Of a DNA stretch of 64,000 bases, positions 25,129-33,962 are shown piece by piece. Location: contig NZ_JBPPGJ010000004.1 of the NCBI RefSeq assembly GCF_051594765.1, positions 62,001 through 126,000 on the forward strand. Direction: 5' to 3'. Positions within the stretch are counted from its first letter, which is position 1. Each line of letters begins with the position of its first letter. This DNA comes from Paenibacillus_AR sp051594765. Its GTDB lineage: Bacteria; Bacillota; Bacilli; Paenibacillales; NBRC-103111. A model generated the notes under the pieces. It saw nothing but the letters and a program-made list of their open reading frames with translations. It ran no database searches and had not been told where the DNA came from. The position numbers and the translations under genes were made by a program.

Positions 25129-25239
25129 TGAGATTCACCTCTTCAAAAATTATTATCATTTTGTAATAAGGACTACAGTTTCAAAGCTCCATTCTTGATA
25201 CAATCAGTTTCAAGAAAAGAATGGGAGTGGAACTGAACC

Positions 25240-25767
25240 ATGCGAGGAACCAATAGAAGAATCATCATGATGTTTACCCTGCTGGCTGCCGTGGTCTCCG
25301 CCGCAGGCTGTGGGGAGAAGCTGGCCGAGAAGGCCGTAAGCAAGGCGATCGAGGAGGCCACCGGAGCCAAGGTGGAGCAAAAAGACGACTCGGTCACGAT
25401 TACGACCAAGGACGGCCAAGTCCAGCTTGGCGGCGAATCCGGCAAGCTTCCCGAGGGCTTCCCTCTGCCTGCTGTCGCAGGATCTAAGATCACCAGCTCC
25501 GCCGTTACCACGGATAAGGGAACGAAGCATTATATCGTATCCTTATCCAGCGAGAAGCCGGCTAAGGAGCTGACTGCTTATTATGAGGAGACGCTGAAGA
25601 AGAGCGGCATGGCTGTGGAAAAGACCGACATCAGCGATGAGAACAGCACCACCGTCATCATGAACGGGAAGTCGGATAAGGCAGATGCAGGAGTCCAGAT
25701 CATAGACGGTGCCAGCATCGGTGAAAAAGGCTTTGTCATCAACCTATTTTACAATCAGAAGGAATAG
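25240..25767 (+). CDS. Lipoprotein, unknown
   Basis: This 175-residue protein has a lipoprotein signal (lipobox SAAGC at about residues 20-24). A Lys/Glu-rich mature region follows (EKLAEKAVSKAIEEATGAKVEQKDD), then a beta-rich domain with KLPEGFPLPAVAGSKITSS. It is anchored outside the cytoplasmic membrane. No catalytic motif is seen and the function is unknown. GGGAGTGG precedes the ATG. It is divergent from the frameshifted propeller lipoprotein, about 110 bp apart, so the two may share a control region. Confidence 0.8.
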   Translation: MRGTNRRIIMMFTLLAAVVSAAGCGEKLAEKAVSKAIEEATGAKVEQKDDSVTITTKDGQVQLGGESGKLPEGFPLPAVAGSKITSSAVTTDKGTKHYIVSLSSEKPAKELTAYYEETLKKSGMAVEKTDISDENSTTVIMNGKSDKADAGVQIIDGASIGEKGFVINLFYNQKE

Positions 25768-25779
25768 TGGCAAATAACC

Positions 25780-25844
25780 AAAAAGAACCATTCCGTGAAA
25801 AGTGCCTCCTTTCGGGGCTCCAAGTCGGAATGGTTCTTGTTTTG
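25780..25844. terminator. Bidirectional terminator between the lipoprotein gene and phnC
   Basis: AGAACCATTCCG (25784-25795) pairs with CGGAATGGTTCT (25826-25837). A TGTTTTGT tract follows on the plus strand and TTTTTGGTT on the minus strand. Confidence 0.8.
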
Positions 25845-25899
25845 TCTCTTCCTGCGGTTTCCCGGGTAATGGGAAATGCCGGACGCTTGGATCATCAGA

Positions 25900-26646
25900 T
25901 TATTCCGCATCCGGCGGATAGATCCGTTGAAGCGCTGCATCATCGAGGGACTCCGGAGGGCCATCGAACACGATGCGTCCTCCTGCCAAGCCGATGATCC
26001 GCTTCCCGTAGCGCCGCGCCAGCTCCACATCGTGAAGGTTCAGCAGAAGCGTTAGCCCCTCCGTCCGATGCAGGTGGGAGAGCAGCTCCATGATCTGCAC
26101 GGACGTAACCGGGTCCAGACTGGCCACCGGCTCGTCACCCAGCAGCAGCTCCGGCTTCTGCATCAGGGACCGGGCGATGGCCACCCGCTGCTTCTGTCCG
26201 CCTGACAGCTCGTCGGGACGCTTCCGCCCTTTGCCCTGGAGTCCCACCTTGCGGAGAGCCTCCTCCGCCCGCTTCCGGTGCTCTGCGGTGAAGGCGAACA
26301 ACAACGATCTCCACCGCGGCATCTCCGTGAAGGCGCCGACCATCACGTTGGTCAGCACATCCAGCTTCGGCAGCAGGTCGTCGTTCTGGAAGATCATCGC
26401 CATCCGTCCCCGCACCAGCCGGAGTTGTTCTCCTCGCAGCCCGGTCACCGCCGTCCCCTTCCACTCCACCGTGCCGCTGTCCGGCTCCACCAAGCGGTTC
26501 AAGGAACGGATCAGCGTGGATTTGCCTGCGCCGCTGCGGCCCAGAATCACCAGCATCTCCCCGCTCTCCACCTGGAGATCGATCCCGTCCAGTGCCGGCT
26601 GTGGTTCGCCGGCGTAATGCTTTTTCAAAGCGGTAATCCGGAGCAT
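25900..26646 (-). CDS. phnC: Phosphonate/phosphite ABC transporter ATPase PhnC
   Basis: This 248-residue ATPase has Walker A GRSGAGKST, signature LSGGQKQRVAIARSL, Walker B LLLGDEPVASLDP and the family-typical LVRGRMAMIFQ (Q-loop) and NLHDVELARRYGKRIIGL. It powers uptake through PhnE. The ATG at 26646 overlaps the phnE stop by one base (TGATG), so translation is coupled and the longer frame is rejected. It is last in the order phnD-phnE-phnC; the transcript probably ends at the bidirectional hairpin at 25784. Confidence 0.93.
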   Translation of the reverse strand: MLRITALKKHYAGEPQPALDGIDLQVESGEMLVILGRSGAGKSTLIRSLNRLVEPDSGTVEWKGTAVTGLRGEQLRLVRGRMAMIFQNDDLLPKLDVLTNVMVGAFTEMPRWRSLLFAFTAEHRKRAEEALRKVGLQGKGRKRPDELSGGQKQRVAIARSLMQKPELLLGDEPVASLDPVTSVQIMELLSHLHRTEGLTLLLNLHDVELARRYGKRIIGLAGGRIVFDGPPESLDDAALQRIYPPDAE

Positions 26647-27395
26647 CAGCCTCCAGCCCTCCTCCGAGCCCAAGCGCCCACGTAATCGACGACGGTAATA
26701 AGAACCATGATCAGCAGCACCTCGAATGCCACCTTCTCATAGAAGAACTGCTTGAAGTCGTTATACAAGAGCTGCCCGATGCCGCCTGCCCCCACAATCC
26801 CCAGGATCAGGCAAGCCCGGATGGCCACCTCCAGCCTGTAGAAGTACTGGGAGAATACCAGCGGAAGCATCTGAGGCAGGATCCCGTACAGCGCCGTCAG
26901 CGTCCGGGTCCCTCCCACCGCCCGCACTACGTCCTGGGGACCCTTGTCCATCGCCTCGATGGTCTCCGAGAACATCTTCCCGAACACCCCGATGTTATGA
27001 ATCATAAGTGCAAACACGGCGGGCATGGGACCCAAGCCCAGGGTAGGGATGAAGATCAGGGCCAGCACCAGCTCCGGAATGGCGCGGATGCAGTTGAAGA
27101 GAAACCGTACCGCATGGTAGCCGTAGCGGGTAGGCGATGTGTTCCGGGCACCCAAAAAGCTGAGCGGCAGCCCGATGACCAATGCCGCCAGCGTGCTGAA
27201 CAAGGCGATCTGGACGGTAATGACCATCTGCTTCAGGGCGAATAACGTGTTGGAGGTGTCCATCGGAAACCAGTGCTCCCGGACAAAACGGACGGAATTC
27301 CCCAGATCGGCGAACAGGCCGGGGTTCAATTGAATCCCCCGGCCCGACCATATGAACAGTACTGCAAGAAGGATCGGAATCCATAGCTTTTTCAT
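26646..27395 (-). CDS. phnE: Phosphonate ABC transporter permease PhnE
   Basis: This 249-residue permease has about six membrane helices and the PhnE/BPD signature ALIFIPTLGLGPMPAVFALMIHNIGVFGKMFSETIEAMDKGP, with the cytoplasmic EAA loop (GTRTLTALYGILPQMLP). It forms the channel for phosphonate, phosphite or phosphate esters. A 4-nt overlap (ATGA) joins it to phnD. Only one permease gene is present, so PhnE is likely a homodimer. Confidence 0.92.
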   Translation of the reverse strand: MKKLWIPILLAVLFIWSGRGIQLNPGLFADLGNSVRFVREHWFPMDTSNTLFALKQMVITVQIALFSTLAALVIGLPLSFLGARNTSPTRYGYHAVRFLFNCIRAIPELVLALIFIPTLGLGPMPAVFALMIHNIGVFGKMFSETIEAMDKGPQDVVRAVGGTRTLTALYGILPQMLPLVFSQYFYRLEVAIRACLILGIVGAGGIGQLLYNDFKQFFYEKVAFEVLLIMVLITVVDYVGAWARRRAGG

Positions 27396-28348
27396 TTTTT
27401 CTCTTTGATACGGCCGTCGGCGATGGCTGCCTGCCGGATAGCCGCATAATCCTCATTCTTGGCCAGTGTGAACCCGCTCGCTCCGCCGAAAGCACTGAGA
27501 ATGTCGTTATCCTGGATGGCCAGCATGGCGTCCTGGATGATTTTGATATCCGCGTCGGACACGGTCTTCTCCACCGCCCACGGGTATTGGAACAGCGGCT
27601 CGGACTTCCAGATCGTCTTGATCTTGCTTCCGTCAACCTTGCCGTTCTTCACCAGGTTGTTGTAAAAAGCGCTGTCGATGGCTCCAACGTCCTGGGTCTT
27701 GTTCTGAATGGCCAGAGCGGTAGCGGTATGGTCCCCTGTATAGGTGACGCTCTTGAACGAATGCTCCTGCTGGGACTTAAACACGCCGGTCTTCTTCAGC
27801 GCAATGCCGGGAATCAGACTGCCGGAGGTGGAGCTGATGTCTCCGAAGGCGAATCGGACCTGGGCGCTGTTCTTCACCACATCCTCCAAGGAGGAGTAAG
27901 GAGAATCACTCGGCGCAATCAGGTACGAATAATAGAAAGGCTGTCCGCCGATTAATTGGGTGACGATGGCCTTCACGTCGTAACGCTCGTGAGCCTCCAC
28001 ATAAGTCAGCGGCCCCAGATAAGCCATCTGAACTTTCCCTGCACCCATGGCTTCGACGACGCCGTTGTAGTCGGGATAGATCTCCGCCTTGACCTTGCGG
28101 CCGAGCTTCTCGGTCAGGATGACCGCCAGCTTGTCCGTGCCGGTCTGCATGTTGCTGCTGCCTTGGGCCGGGATGACCCCGATCTTGAATTCCCCTTTGG
28201 CTGCGGCAGGTGAAGGCGTTGCTGCTGTTGTTGGGCTGGTTCCTGTTGTCTCGTTGTTCGATTCGCTTTTGGACCCGCATGCGGCGAGCAGCAAACCGGA
28301 GAGTAACAGGAATGTTAATACTAGAAACGACTGTCTTTTCCAGAACAT
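27392..28348 (-). CDS. phnD: Phosphate/phosphite/phosphonate-binding lipoprotein PhnD
   Basis: This 318-residue substrate-binding lipoprotein has a lipobox LLAAC (Cys about residue 24), then a Ser/Thr/Pro-rich linker and a periplasmic-binding fold starting FKIGVIPAQGSSNM. The PhnD-type sequence KVQMAYLGPLTYVEA and GDISSTSGSLIPGIAL, which form the phosphonate pocket, are present. AAGGAGTG and AGAGGA precede the ATG. No C-P lyase, phosphonatase or phosphite dehydrogenase gene is in the window, so the true substrate is open. Confidence 0.92.
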   Translation of the reverse strand: MFWKRQSFLVLTFLLLSGLLLAACGSKSESNNETTGTSPTTAATPSPAAAKGEFKIGVIPAQGSSNMQTGTDKLAVILTEKLGRKVKAEIYPDYNGVVEAMGAGKVQMAYLGPLTYVEAHERYDVKAIVTQLIGGQPFYYSYLIAPSDSPYSSLEDVVKNSAQVRFAFGDISSTSGSLIPGIALKKTGVFKSQQEHSFKSVTYTGDHTATALAIQNKTQDVGAIDSAFYNNLVKNGKVDGSKIKTIWKSEPLFQYPWAVEKTVSDADIKIIQDAMLAIQDNDILSAFGGASGFTLAKNEDYAAIRQAAIADGRIKEKK

Positions 28349-28441
28349 TCCTCTTTCACTCCTTCATGGATTGGGCTAGACCCGGTGGATCTGCCATCCA
28401 TGAGAGTAACATAGTTAATCCTGAAATGAAAGAGGAAGCCT

Positions 28442-29203
28442 TCAACGCATGAGCAATCCGCCGTTAACCTCGACGATCTCCCCCGTCAGATAGTCCGATA
28501 AGGAGGAGGCCAGGAACAGGACCACGTTCGCCACATCCTCCGGAGTGCCTTCACGTTGGAGCGGAATGCGTCCGACCGTGGCCTGGCGTGCGGCCGGAGC
28601 GGTATGTGTATCATGGAAGGCCGTCTGGCCGATCAGCCCCGGGGACACCACATTCACCCGGATGCCGTGTGGCGCCACTTCCTTCGCGAGACCCTTGCTG
28701 AAGGAATGCACCGCCGCCTTGCTGGCCGCATAGACGGAAGCGCCGGGACCTCCGCCGTCATGTGCCGCCAAGGAGGCCATGTTGACGATGGCGCCGCCCT
28801 TCTTCCCGATCATACCGGGCAGCACCGCTTGGCAGGCGAAGACGGTGGACTTAAAGTTCACGTTCATGACCAGGTCGTAATGCTCTTCCGTCATCTCCGC
28901 GTTAGGCACACGCTTGATCATGCCGCCGGCGTTGCAGACGAGAATGTCCACGCTGCTGCCGAAGGTCATCTCCACGTCCTTCACAAGGCGCTCCAGCTCC
29001 CGGGGCTTGGTGGCATCCGCACGGAAGGCAGCCGCTTCCCCACCGGCTTGGCGGATTTCCTCCACCGCCTGGTCCCCGTTGCCGCTCCAGTAATTGATGG
29101 CTACCTTGGCACCGCAAGCCGCCAAGGATTTGGACATTTGAAGTCCCAAGCCGGATGCCCCGCCGGTGACGAGCGCGATTTTGCCGGATAAGTCTATCTT
29201 CAT
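28442..29203 (-). CDS. SDR family oxidoreductase (FabG-like)
   Basis: This 253-residue classical short-chain dehydrogenase has TGGASGLG (cofactor), NAGGM, a catalytic Ser in VNMASLAA, the YAASK active-site motif (Tyr and Lys) and the C-terminal PEDVANVVLFLASSLSDYLTGEIVEVNGG. It probably uses NADP(H). The substrate is not readable; relatives include 3-oxoacyl-ACP reductase and sugar dehydrogenases. I chose the ATG at 29203 (GGAGGG, 8-base spacing). It is a single gene. Confidence 0.9.
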   Translation of the reverse strand: MKIDLSGKIALVTGGASGLGLQMSKSLAACGAKVAINYWSGNGDQAVEEIRQAGGEAAAFRADATKPRELERLVKDVEMTFGSSVDILVCNAGGMIKRVPNAEMTEEHYDLVMNVNFKSTVFACQAVLPGMIGKKGGAIVNMASLAAHDGGGPGASVYAASKAAVHSFSKGLAKEVAPHGIRVNVVSPGLIGQTAFHDTHTAPAARQATVGRIPLQREGTPEDVANVVLFLASSLSDYLTGEIVEVNGGLLMR

Positions 29204-29303
29204 GGGTTTAACCCTCCGTATGTAAGTGTATAGAGACGGAAAAACCGTTGCATCCCCCCACAGGAAGGATGAACGGTAATCCGGCTGCAATCATAGTGCC
29301 CGC

Positions 29304-29954
29304 TTACGCTTGGGCGGTAGTTTCATCCCTGGCTTCCAATATTTTGGACAAATTCTGGACGGCATGCTCCGCGGGATCCCGGTTCAGCATGTACATGGTC
29401 AGCAAATATTGGAGCGGAATGGCGCAGGTATTGGGACCGTCCTTAATCGAAGGGATCCCGAGCTCCAGCACCGGACCTAATTGCTCATTGGTATCCAGAT
29501 CCACATAGACCTGTTCAGCCTCCGAGAATTCCTCCTGGACTCCCTGCATGACCAAGGGCAGCACCTTCTCCTGAAGGATCTGGTTCGCCTCCTCCTCCGA
29601 TGCGGGAGGATTCGGAAGCGGACGGCTTTCTCCCGCCTGGATCATATCGTAGAAGAAGGAGGCCAGCCACAGCGGCGGATTGCCGTTATTCTGGAACACC
29701 CGGATCAGCTCGGTCAGCATAAATCCGCAGGTATAGAACATGTCCTCTTTCTTGATGCGGAAAGCAAAGAGATGGCCGTAATTGGGATGAAGGGCGATCT
29801 GTCCCTCCACCTCGTAATCCGGGTATTGCTGACCGATGATTTCCTTCACCATGTTGAACCAGGCTTGTACTTGCTCATCAAGATTATTGCCCTCGTCTTG
29901 GGCGTTGGTGCCGTTATCGTTGCCTTCGGCTGCGTTCAATTCTTTCTCATCCAT
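29304..29954 (-). CDS. Cytosolic protein, unknown (216 aa)
   Basis: The ATG at 29954 lies downstream of GGAGG; a longer frame to 30059 is possible but unsupported. The product is acidic, begins with a low-complexity Asn/Glu/Asp stretch (NAAEGNDNGTNAQDEGNN), then a globular region with VKEIIGQQYPDYEVEGQIALHPNYGHLFAFRIKKED and an LPLVMQGVQEEFSEAEQVYVDLDTNEQLGPVLELG segment. There is no signal peptide, membrane helix or Cys cluster. I do not recognise the family. The gene is followed on the same strand by the SDR gene (100 nt). Confidence 0.75.
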   Translation of the reverse strand: MDEKELNAAEGNDNGTNAQDEGNNLDEQVQAWFNMVKEIIGQQYPDYEVEGQIALHPNYGHLFAFRIKKEDMFYTCGFMLTELIRVFQNNGNPPLWLASFFYDMIQAGESRPLPNPPASEEEANQILQEKVLPLVMQGVQEEFSEAEQVYVDLDTNEQLGPVLELGIPSIKDGPNTCAIPLQYLLTMYMLNRDPAEHAVQNLSKILEARDETTAQA

Positions 29955-30036
29955 CGCGCGGCGTCCTCCCTTGATTTCCATACCAACCATCTTAACATTT
30001 TTTCGGGCAAAATGGAAAATCCCTTTCGGAAGAGGA

Positions 30037-30603
30037 TTACTTCCGGTAGGCCTTCTCATGAAACCGGGTGATCACCCGGAACAAGGACTCCCCGTCCGTG
30101 ATCCGCTCCCCGGCACCGTTGAAATGCAAATACATGGCCCGGTAAGGCTCCGGAACCCATATGTAATGATGGACGTAATCGGTCAGCGTGAAGCCGCAGC
30201 TCTCCCAGAACCGGATCCGGTCCCGGTTCTCTTCCGTTGGTTCCGCCTCCACCTCCACAACGATGCCCGTACAATCCGCCGTATGCTCGGCCCAGCCGCG
30301 AATGTACTCCAGCAGTGCTCGACCCAGGCCCTGGCCTCTCGCCTCACCGGCTACCGCCAGGTAGTCCACCACCAGCATCCGGGTCACAGGGTCCGGACCG
30401 CTCAGCGCCATGCCCACCGTCCTGCCGTTCCATTCCATCGTATGAAGGAGGCACATCCGGCGGCGGAACATGCGGCGGACGATGGCCTCGGGCTTGCGTC
30501 CATGCTCCGGAAACGCCTCCTTATAGACCGGCTCCGCCTGTCTCCAGCGCTCCTCCTCCCACTCCGACGCGGTATGAAATTGCAAGTGCTCCTGCTCCAC
30601 CAA
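30037..30603 (-). CDS. GNAT family N-acetyltransferase
   Basis: This 188-residue protein has a GNAT fold: core strand LVVDYLAVAGEARGQGLGRALLEYI carries the acetyl-CoA pyrophosphate loop RGQGLG, and RDRIRFWESCGFTLTDYVHHY is the C-terminal part. It should transfer an acetyl group from acetyl-CoA to an unknown amine. The start codon is TTG (30603), about 10 bases after AAAGGAG; a GTG one codon on is also possible. Confidence 0.85.
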   Translation of the reverse strand: MVEQEHLQFHTASEWEEERWRQAEPVYKEAFPEHGRKPEAIVRRMFRRRMCLLHTMEWNGRTVGMALSGPDPVTRMLVVDYLAVAGEARGQGLGRALLEYIRGWAEHTADCTGIVVEVEAEPTEENRDRIRFWESCGFTLTDYVHHYIWVPEPYRAMYLHFNGAGERITDGESLFRVITRFHEKAYRK

Positions 30604-30622
30604 CGATCATCGTCTCCTTTCT

Positions 30623-31213
30623 CTAGAGGTCCCGCTTCAACGGGGGGTGACGGTAAGCCTCGATCCCCGTCAGGAATGCATCCAGAAGCAGCTGCAGGCT
30701 GTCGCCGGTCTGCAGCTTCAAGCCAAAAGCTCCCTGCCGTTCCAGTGCGGAGAACCCGTGAATGATGCTCCTGAGCCCCCGGACCGCGTGCAGCGCCGCT
30801 TCCTGCGGAAGGGCATAGTCCGCCATCGCATCCAGAACAAGCTTTACAAGTCGCCCTCCCAAGCCGGCCAGTTCCTCCTCCCCTGGTCCGGGTGCCCGAA
30901 GCGCGGCTGCATAGAGCCCGGGATTGCTGCGGGCAAAGTCAACGTAAGTGGTGGCAAGAGCCCTGACAGCGCCCTCTCCTCTACGGCCCTCTACAGCATC
31001 GCTTAGCCTGCCATAGAGCTGCTCCATCCCGAACGCGGCCAGCTTGCGGCGCAAGCCGGGCAATCCGTCCACATGATTGTACAGCGAGGGTGAACGGATA
31101 TTTAGCTTCTGGGCGACGGAGGCCAGCGTCACTTCCTCCAAGCCTCTATCATCCGCAATCTCCGCCGCAGCCCGAAGAATAACGTCCAAATCCGCACCGA
31201 TGCGGGGTGACAT
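30623..31213 (-). CDS. TetR/AcrR family regulator (WHG domain type)
   Basis: This 196-residue repressor has an N-terminal HTH (LEEVTLASVAQKLNIRSPSLYNHVDGL) and an all-helical ligand domain of the WHG type (RSIIHGFSALERQGAFGL). The ATG follows AAGGAG that overlaps the end of the MBL-fold gene, so the two are one operon with the enzyme first. It probably binds the two identical palindromes at 31973 and 31997 and represses the pair until a ligand, perhaps the hydrolase substrate, appears. Confidence 0.9.
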   Translation of the reverse strand: MSPRIGADLDVILRAAAEIADDRGLEEVTLASVAQKLNIRSPSLYNHVDGLPGLRRKLAAFGMEQLYGRLSDAVEGRRGEGAVRALATTYVDFARSNPGLYAAALRAPGPGEEELAGLGGRLVKLVLDAMADYALPQEAALHAVRGLRSIIHGFSALERQGAFGLKLQTGDSLQLLLDAFLTGIEAYRHPPLKRDL

Positions 31214-31217
31214 AGGC

Positions 31218-31961
31218 TCAGCTCCTTACGGCGGCGGACTGAAGAGCCCGTTCCGCCTCGATAATCGCTTGCTTCATCACCGCCTCCGGGCGTTCCAGCG
31301 CCCGGCCGTGTCCGGCGCACAGGAGGGATGGCGCAAGCGACGTCAGCTTTCTTGCGCTCTCTATAGCCGTCTCCTTGCTCCAGGTAGCCATGGCCGGGAA
31401 CGGAAACCACGGCATCAGCTTCCCGGAGACGGCGATGCCGCCCCGCACTTGGAAGGCGTCGCCGACAATCGCCGTTCCGCTCCGGACATCCAGGAACGAC
31501 ATGGAGCCCGGAGTATGGCCGGGGGTGGTGACGGCCAGCAGGGAGCCGACCCGGTCGCCGTCCTGGAGCAGCCGATCCGGCCGGGAGCGGATCTGGGAAG
31601 GCTTCGGCACTCCTCCACGGATCGGCTGTGCAGGTTCCCCGGCATCCAGAGAACGGTCACCGGCAAGCAGCCTGGCATCCCGTTCCGATATCTGGAGGCG
31701 TACATCAGGCAGTTGGGACTTCAGAGCATCCACCGCTCCGATATGGTCGCCATGGGCGTGAGTCAGAACGATATTGGTGATCGGTTTCCCCAGGGACTCC
31801 GCTGTCCGCAGGATTGCCTTGACGCTGAAGGGCAGCGCCGCATCCACCAGCGTCAAGGAGTCCTCCTCCTCTACCAAGTAACAATTTACCGGGAACAGCC
31901 TGGGCAAAAAGGCCAGCTGAAGCACATTTCCGTACCGGGTCACTTTCATTTTTTGAATCAC
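31218..31961 (-). CDS. MBL-fold metallo-hydrolase
   Basis: This 247-residue metallo-beta-lactamase-fold hydrolase has the metal motif THAHGDHIG (HxHxDH), a second His in TTPGHTPGS, a metal-bridging Asp in GDAF and the last His in GHGRALE. It is cytosolic, of the glyoxalase II/YqjP-like type; the substrate is unknown and a lactamase role is not implied. The start is uncertain: a GTG at 31961 sits too close to GGAGC and the ATG at 31949 (MKVTRYGN) sits far from it. It is first in an operon with a TetR regulator. Confidence 0.88.
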   Translation of the reverse strand: MIQKMKVTRYGNVLQLAFLPRLFPVNCYLVEEEDSLTLVDAALPFSVKAILRTAESLGKPITNIVLTHAHGDHIGAVDALKSQLPDVRLQISERDARLLAGDRSLDAGEPAQPIRGGVPKPSQIRSRPDRLLQDGDRVGSLLAVTTPGHTPGSMSFLDVRSGTAIVGDAFQVRGGIAVSGKLMPWFPFPAMATWSKETAIESARKLTSLAPSLLCAGHGRALERPEAVMKQAIIEAERALQSAAVRS

Positions 31962-31972
31962 GCTCCATCGAA

Positions 31973-31987
31973 ACTAATGTTATTAGT
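31973..31987. promoter_or_regulatory. TetR-type operator, copy 1
   Basis: ACTAAT-GTT-ATTAGT is a perfect inverted repeat just upstream of the MBL/TetR operon. A second copy lies 24 bp away centre to centre. On the minus strand a TATAAA that could be the -10 lies between the two. Confidence 0.75.
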
Positions 31988-31996
31988 TTTATAATA

Positions 31997-32011
31997 ACTA
32001 ATCACATTAGT
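31997..32011. promoter_or_regulatory. TetR-type operator, copy 2
   Basis: ACTAAT-CAC-ATTAGT has the same 6-bp arms as the site at 31973-31987 with a different centre. It is probably bound by the TetR protein encoded at 30623-31213. Confidence 0.75.
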
Positions 32012-32046
32012 TTTAGCAAGCCTATTTTGGCGTTTTCGTACAATCC

Positions 32047-33921
32047 CTACATTCGGGAAGGTGCCGGCATACCTAGAATCCCCAAAAATTCTCGAAGCGT
32101 TTCCTGAACCCGGGCCGTCAGCCAAAGGCGGATGTCCCGCACCTCCTCCTCTGCTTTCAGGACGGGGCATGCCGCGTAGAAGCGGTTATATAAGGAGGCC
32201 AGCTCGAATGCGTATCCGCACAGGACCTGTGGAGACAGCTCCGCTGCCGCCTGCTCCAGCGTCTCCGCTCCATACGCCAGCTTGCGCAGGAGCTGCCGTT
32301 CCGGCTCGCCCAAGCACATTCGGAGCTTCGAAGCATCCGGCAGCCCGACCTGCTGCAATTCGGCTTTGCGCAGCACGCTGCAGGCTCTCGCATATGTGTA
32401 CAGCAGGTACACCCCGGTATTGCCGGTCACTTCCGTCGCCTGCTCCAGATCGAACACCACTTCCGTCTGCAGGTGATACTTCAGCAGGTAATAACGGATC
32501 GAGGCTGCGGCGATCGCTCTGCTGCCGATGCCTGCCTTGCGGGTACGCTTGGCATCCACCGCTTCTTCCATCCGGTCCAACAGATCGGCGATCTTCACCC
32601 CGATGCCTTGACGGCCCGACATGGGATAAGAGGTCCTGCCGTCCGAGATATCGATGCCTAGACCTGCGGCCGTAGCCGGGCTGAGTGAGACCACACCGTA
32701 CCCTACATGCTTCAGGTGAGCCGCCTCCTCCAGGTAACCCAGAGCCGACAGCGCCTCCTTCACCATCGCTTGCGGATACTCCTGCCGTTGATCGATGACG
32801 TTGATCACCATATCGGCATGCCCGACCGGCTTTTTCACTCCGCCCGCCTGGGTGGACCAGAGTCCATCTGAGAATTTGCGGTAGGTGAAGTCTTTATCCA
32901 GCAGGCCGAACTTCCATAGATGGTATGCGATGTCCTTGGCCGTATAGGTCAGGATACCGTTGGACCTGACCAATACTTTATCCTGCTGGTAATCAGCGTC
33001 CGGCTCTGCCGCAGCCGTTCTTCCGTCCGGCTGCTGCTTCAGCACCCAACAGCCGGCCAGCTTCCCTTCCGTTTCACGGACGAAGGAGGGGGTGCGCTGC
33101 AGCAGACGGAACGCCGCTTCCCAGAAGCCTTCGCGGACGATGCTGCTCTCCCAGACCAGTATGTCATACCCGATGCCGAAGCCGGCCATCTCCTCCACAT
33201 GCTCGCGCACAATGCGCTCCGCCACGAGGAGCCCGGTCCAAGCGGTACCCGAGTGTCCCTGCTCCAGTTCATGCAGCACTTGCGTCCGCTCGGCTTGCAG
33301 GCCGGGATCCGCTTTATAAGCTTGGTTGATTCCCGCATAGATATCCCAGCAAAAATCCCCGAAACGGCGGTGCTCCGCCGCAAGCTTCACCAATCGCAAG
33401 CCCACCAAGGTGTCCGCCAGCTGGTTGCCGAGATCGTCAATATAGTTGTGCACCTCGACCTTGGCGCCGGTATGCTTCAGGAGCCGGGCCAGCGTGTCAC
33501 CGATGCAGGAATTCCTCAGATGGCCGATATGGGCCGATTTGTTCGGATTGATGGAGGTGTGCTCGATCAAGACCTTAGGGCCATTGCCTGCCGGGGGCGT
33601 CTTCCTCCTCCAGCTTCGGACCCAATGCTCCCAGTCCAGATGAAAGTTCACGAATCCCGGAGCTGCGGCTTCCACCCTGGTGACCATGCCGCGTAAGAAC
33701 TCCGATTCTGCGAGCCTTCCGGCCAGCTCTTCCGCAATGATCATGGGCGGTCTTCGGAGCATCTTGGCTCCCAAGAGAGCCGCATTCGTGCTGTACTCTC
33801 CGAATTCAGGCCTAGCGGGATGCTGGATGACAACACTGGGAAGCGGGCCCCGATCCGTCCCCCACTCTTCCGCCAGCCGGGCCAGCTCCGACTCCACTGC
33901 TTGCGCAATGATCTCCTTCAT
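32047..33921 (-). CDS. argS: Arginyl-tRNA synthetase, T-box controlled
   Basis: This 624-residue class I synthetase attaches arginine to its tRNA. Seen: an N-terminal Arg-tRNA-synthetase domain (about 1-110), the HIGH signature as SAHIGHLRNS, PNKSAHIG context, VHNYIDDLGNQLADT, and a C-terminal anticodon-binding DALR domain. In place of a KMSKS motif it reads SYPMSGRQGIGVKIADLL, as in other ArgRS that lack the canonical KMSKS. It is longer than the common Bacillus ArgRS (about 556 residues), so it may be a second, inducible copy. The ATG at 33921 has AAGGAA 8 bases upstream. The leader at 33963-34216 is a T-box. Confidence 0.92.
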   Translation of the reverse strand: MKEIIAQAVESELARLAEEWGTDRGPLPSVVIQHPARPEFGEYSTNAALLGAKMLRRPPMIIAEELAGRLAESEFLRGMVTRVEAAAPGFVNFHLDWEHWVRSWRRKTPPAGNGPKVLIEHTSINPNKSAHIGHLRNSCIGDTLARLLKHTGAKVEVHNYIDDLGNQLADTLVGLRLVKLAAEHRRFGDFCWDIYAGINQAYKADPGLQAERTQVLHELEQGHSGTAWTGLLVAERIVREHVEEMAGFGIGYDILVWESSIVREGFWEAAFRLLQRTPSFVRETEGKLAGCWVLKQQPDGRTAAAEPDADYQQDKVLVRSNGILTYTAKDIAYHLWKFGLLDKDFTYRKFSDGLWSTQAGGVKKPVGHADMVINVIDQRQEYPQAMVKEALSALGYLEEAAHLKHVGYGVVSLSPATAAGLGIDISDGRTSYPMSGRQGIGVKIADLLDRMEEAVDAKRTRKAGIGSRAIAAASIRYYLLKYHLQTEVVFDLEQATEVTGNTGVYLLYTYARACSVLRKAELQQVGLPDASKLRMCLGEPERQLLRKLAYGAETLEQAAAELSPQVLCGYAFELASLYNRFYAACPVLKAEEEVRDIRLWLTARVQETLREFLGILGMPAPSRM

Positions 33922-33962
33922 AAGCACCGTTCCTTCCGCCTCGTAGAATTATTGAAGAATAC

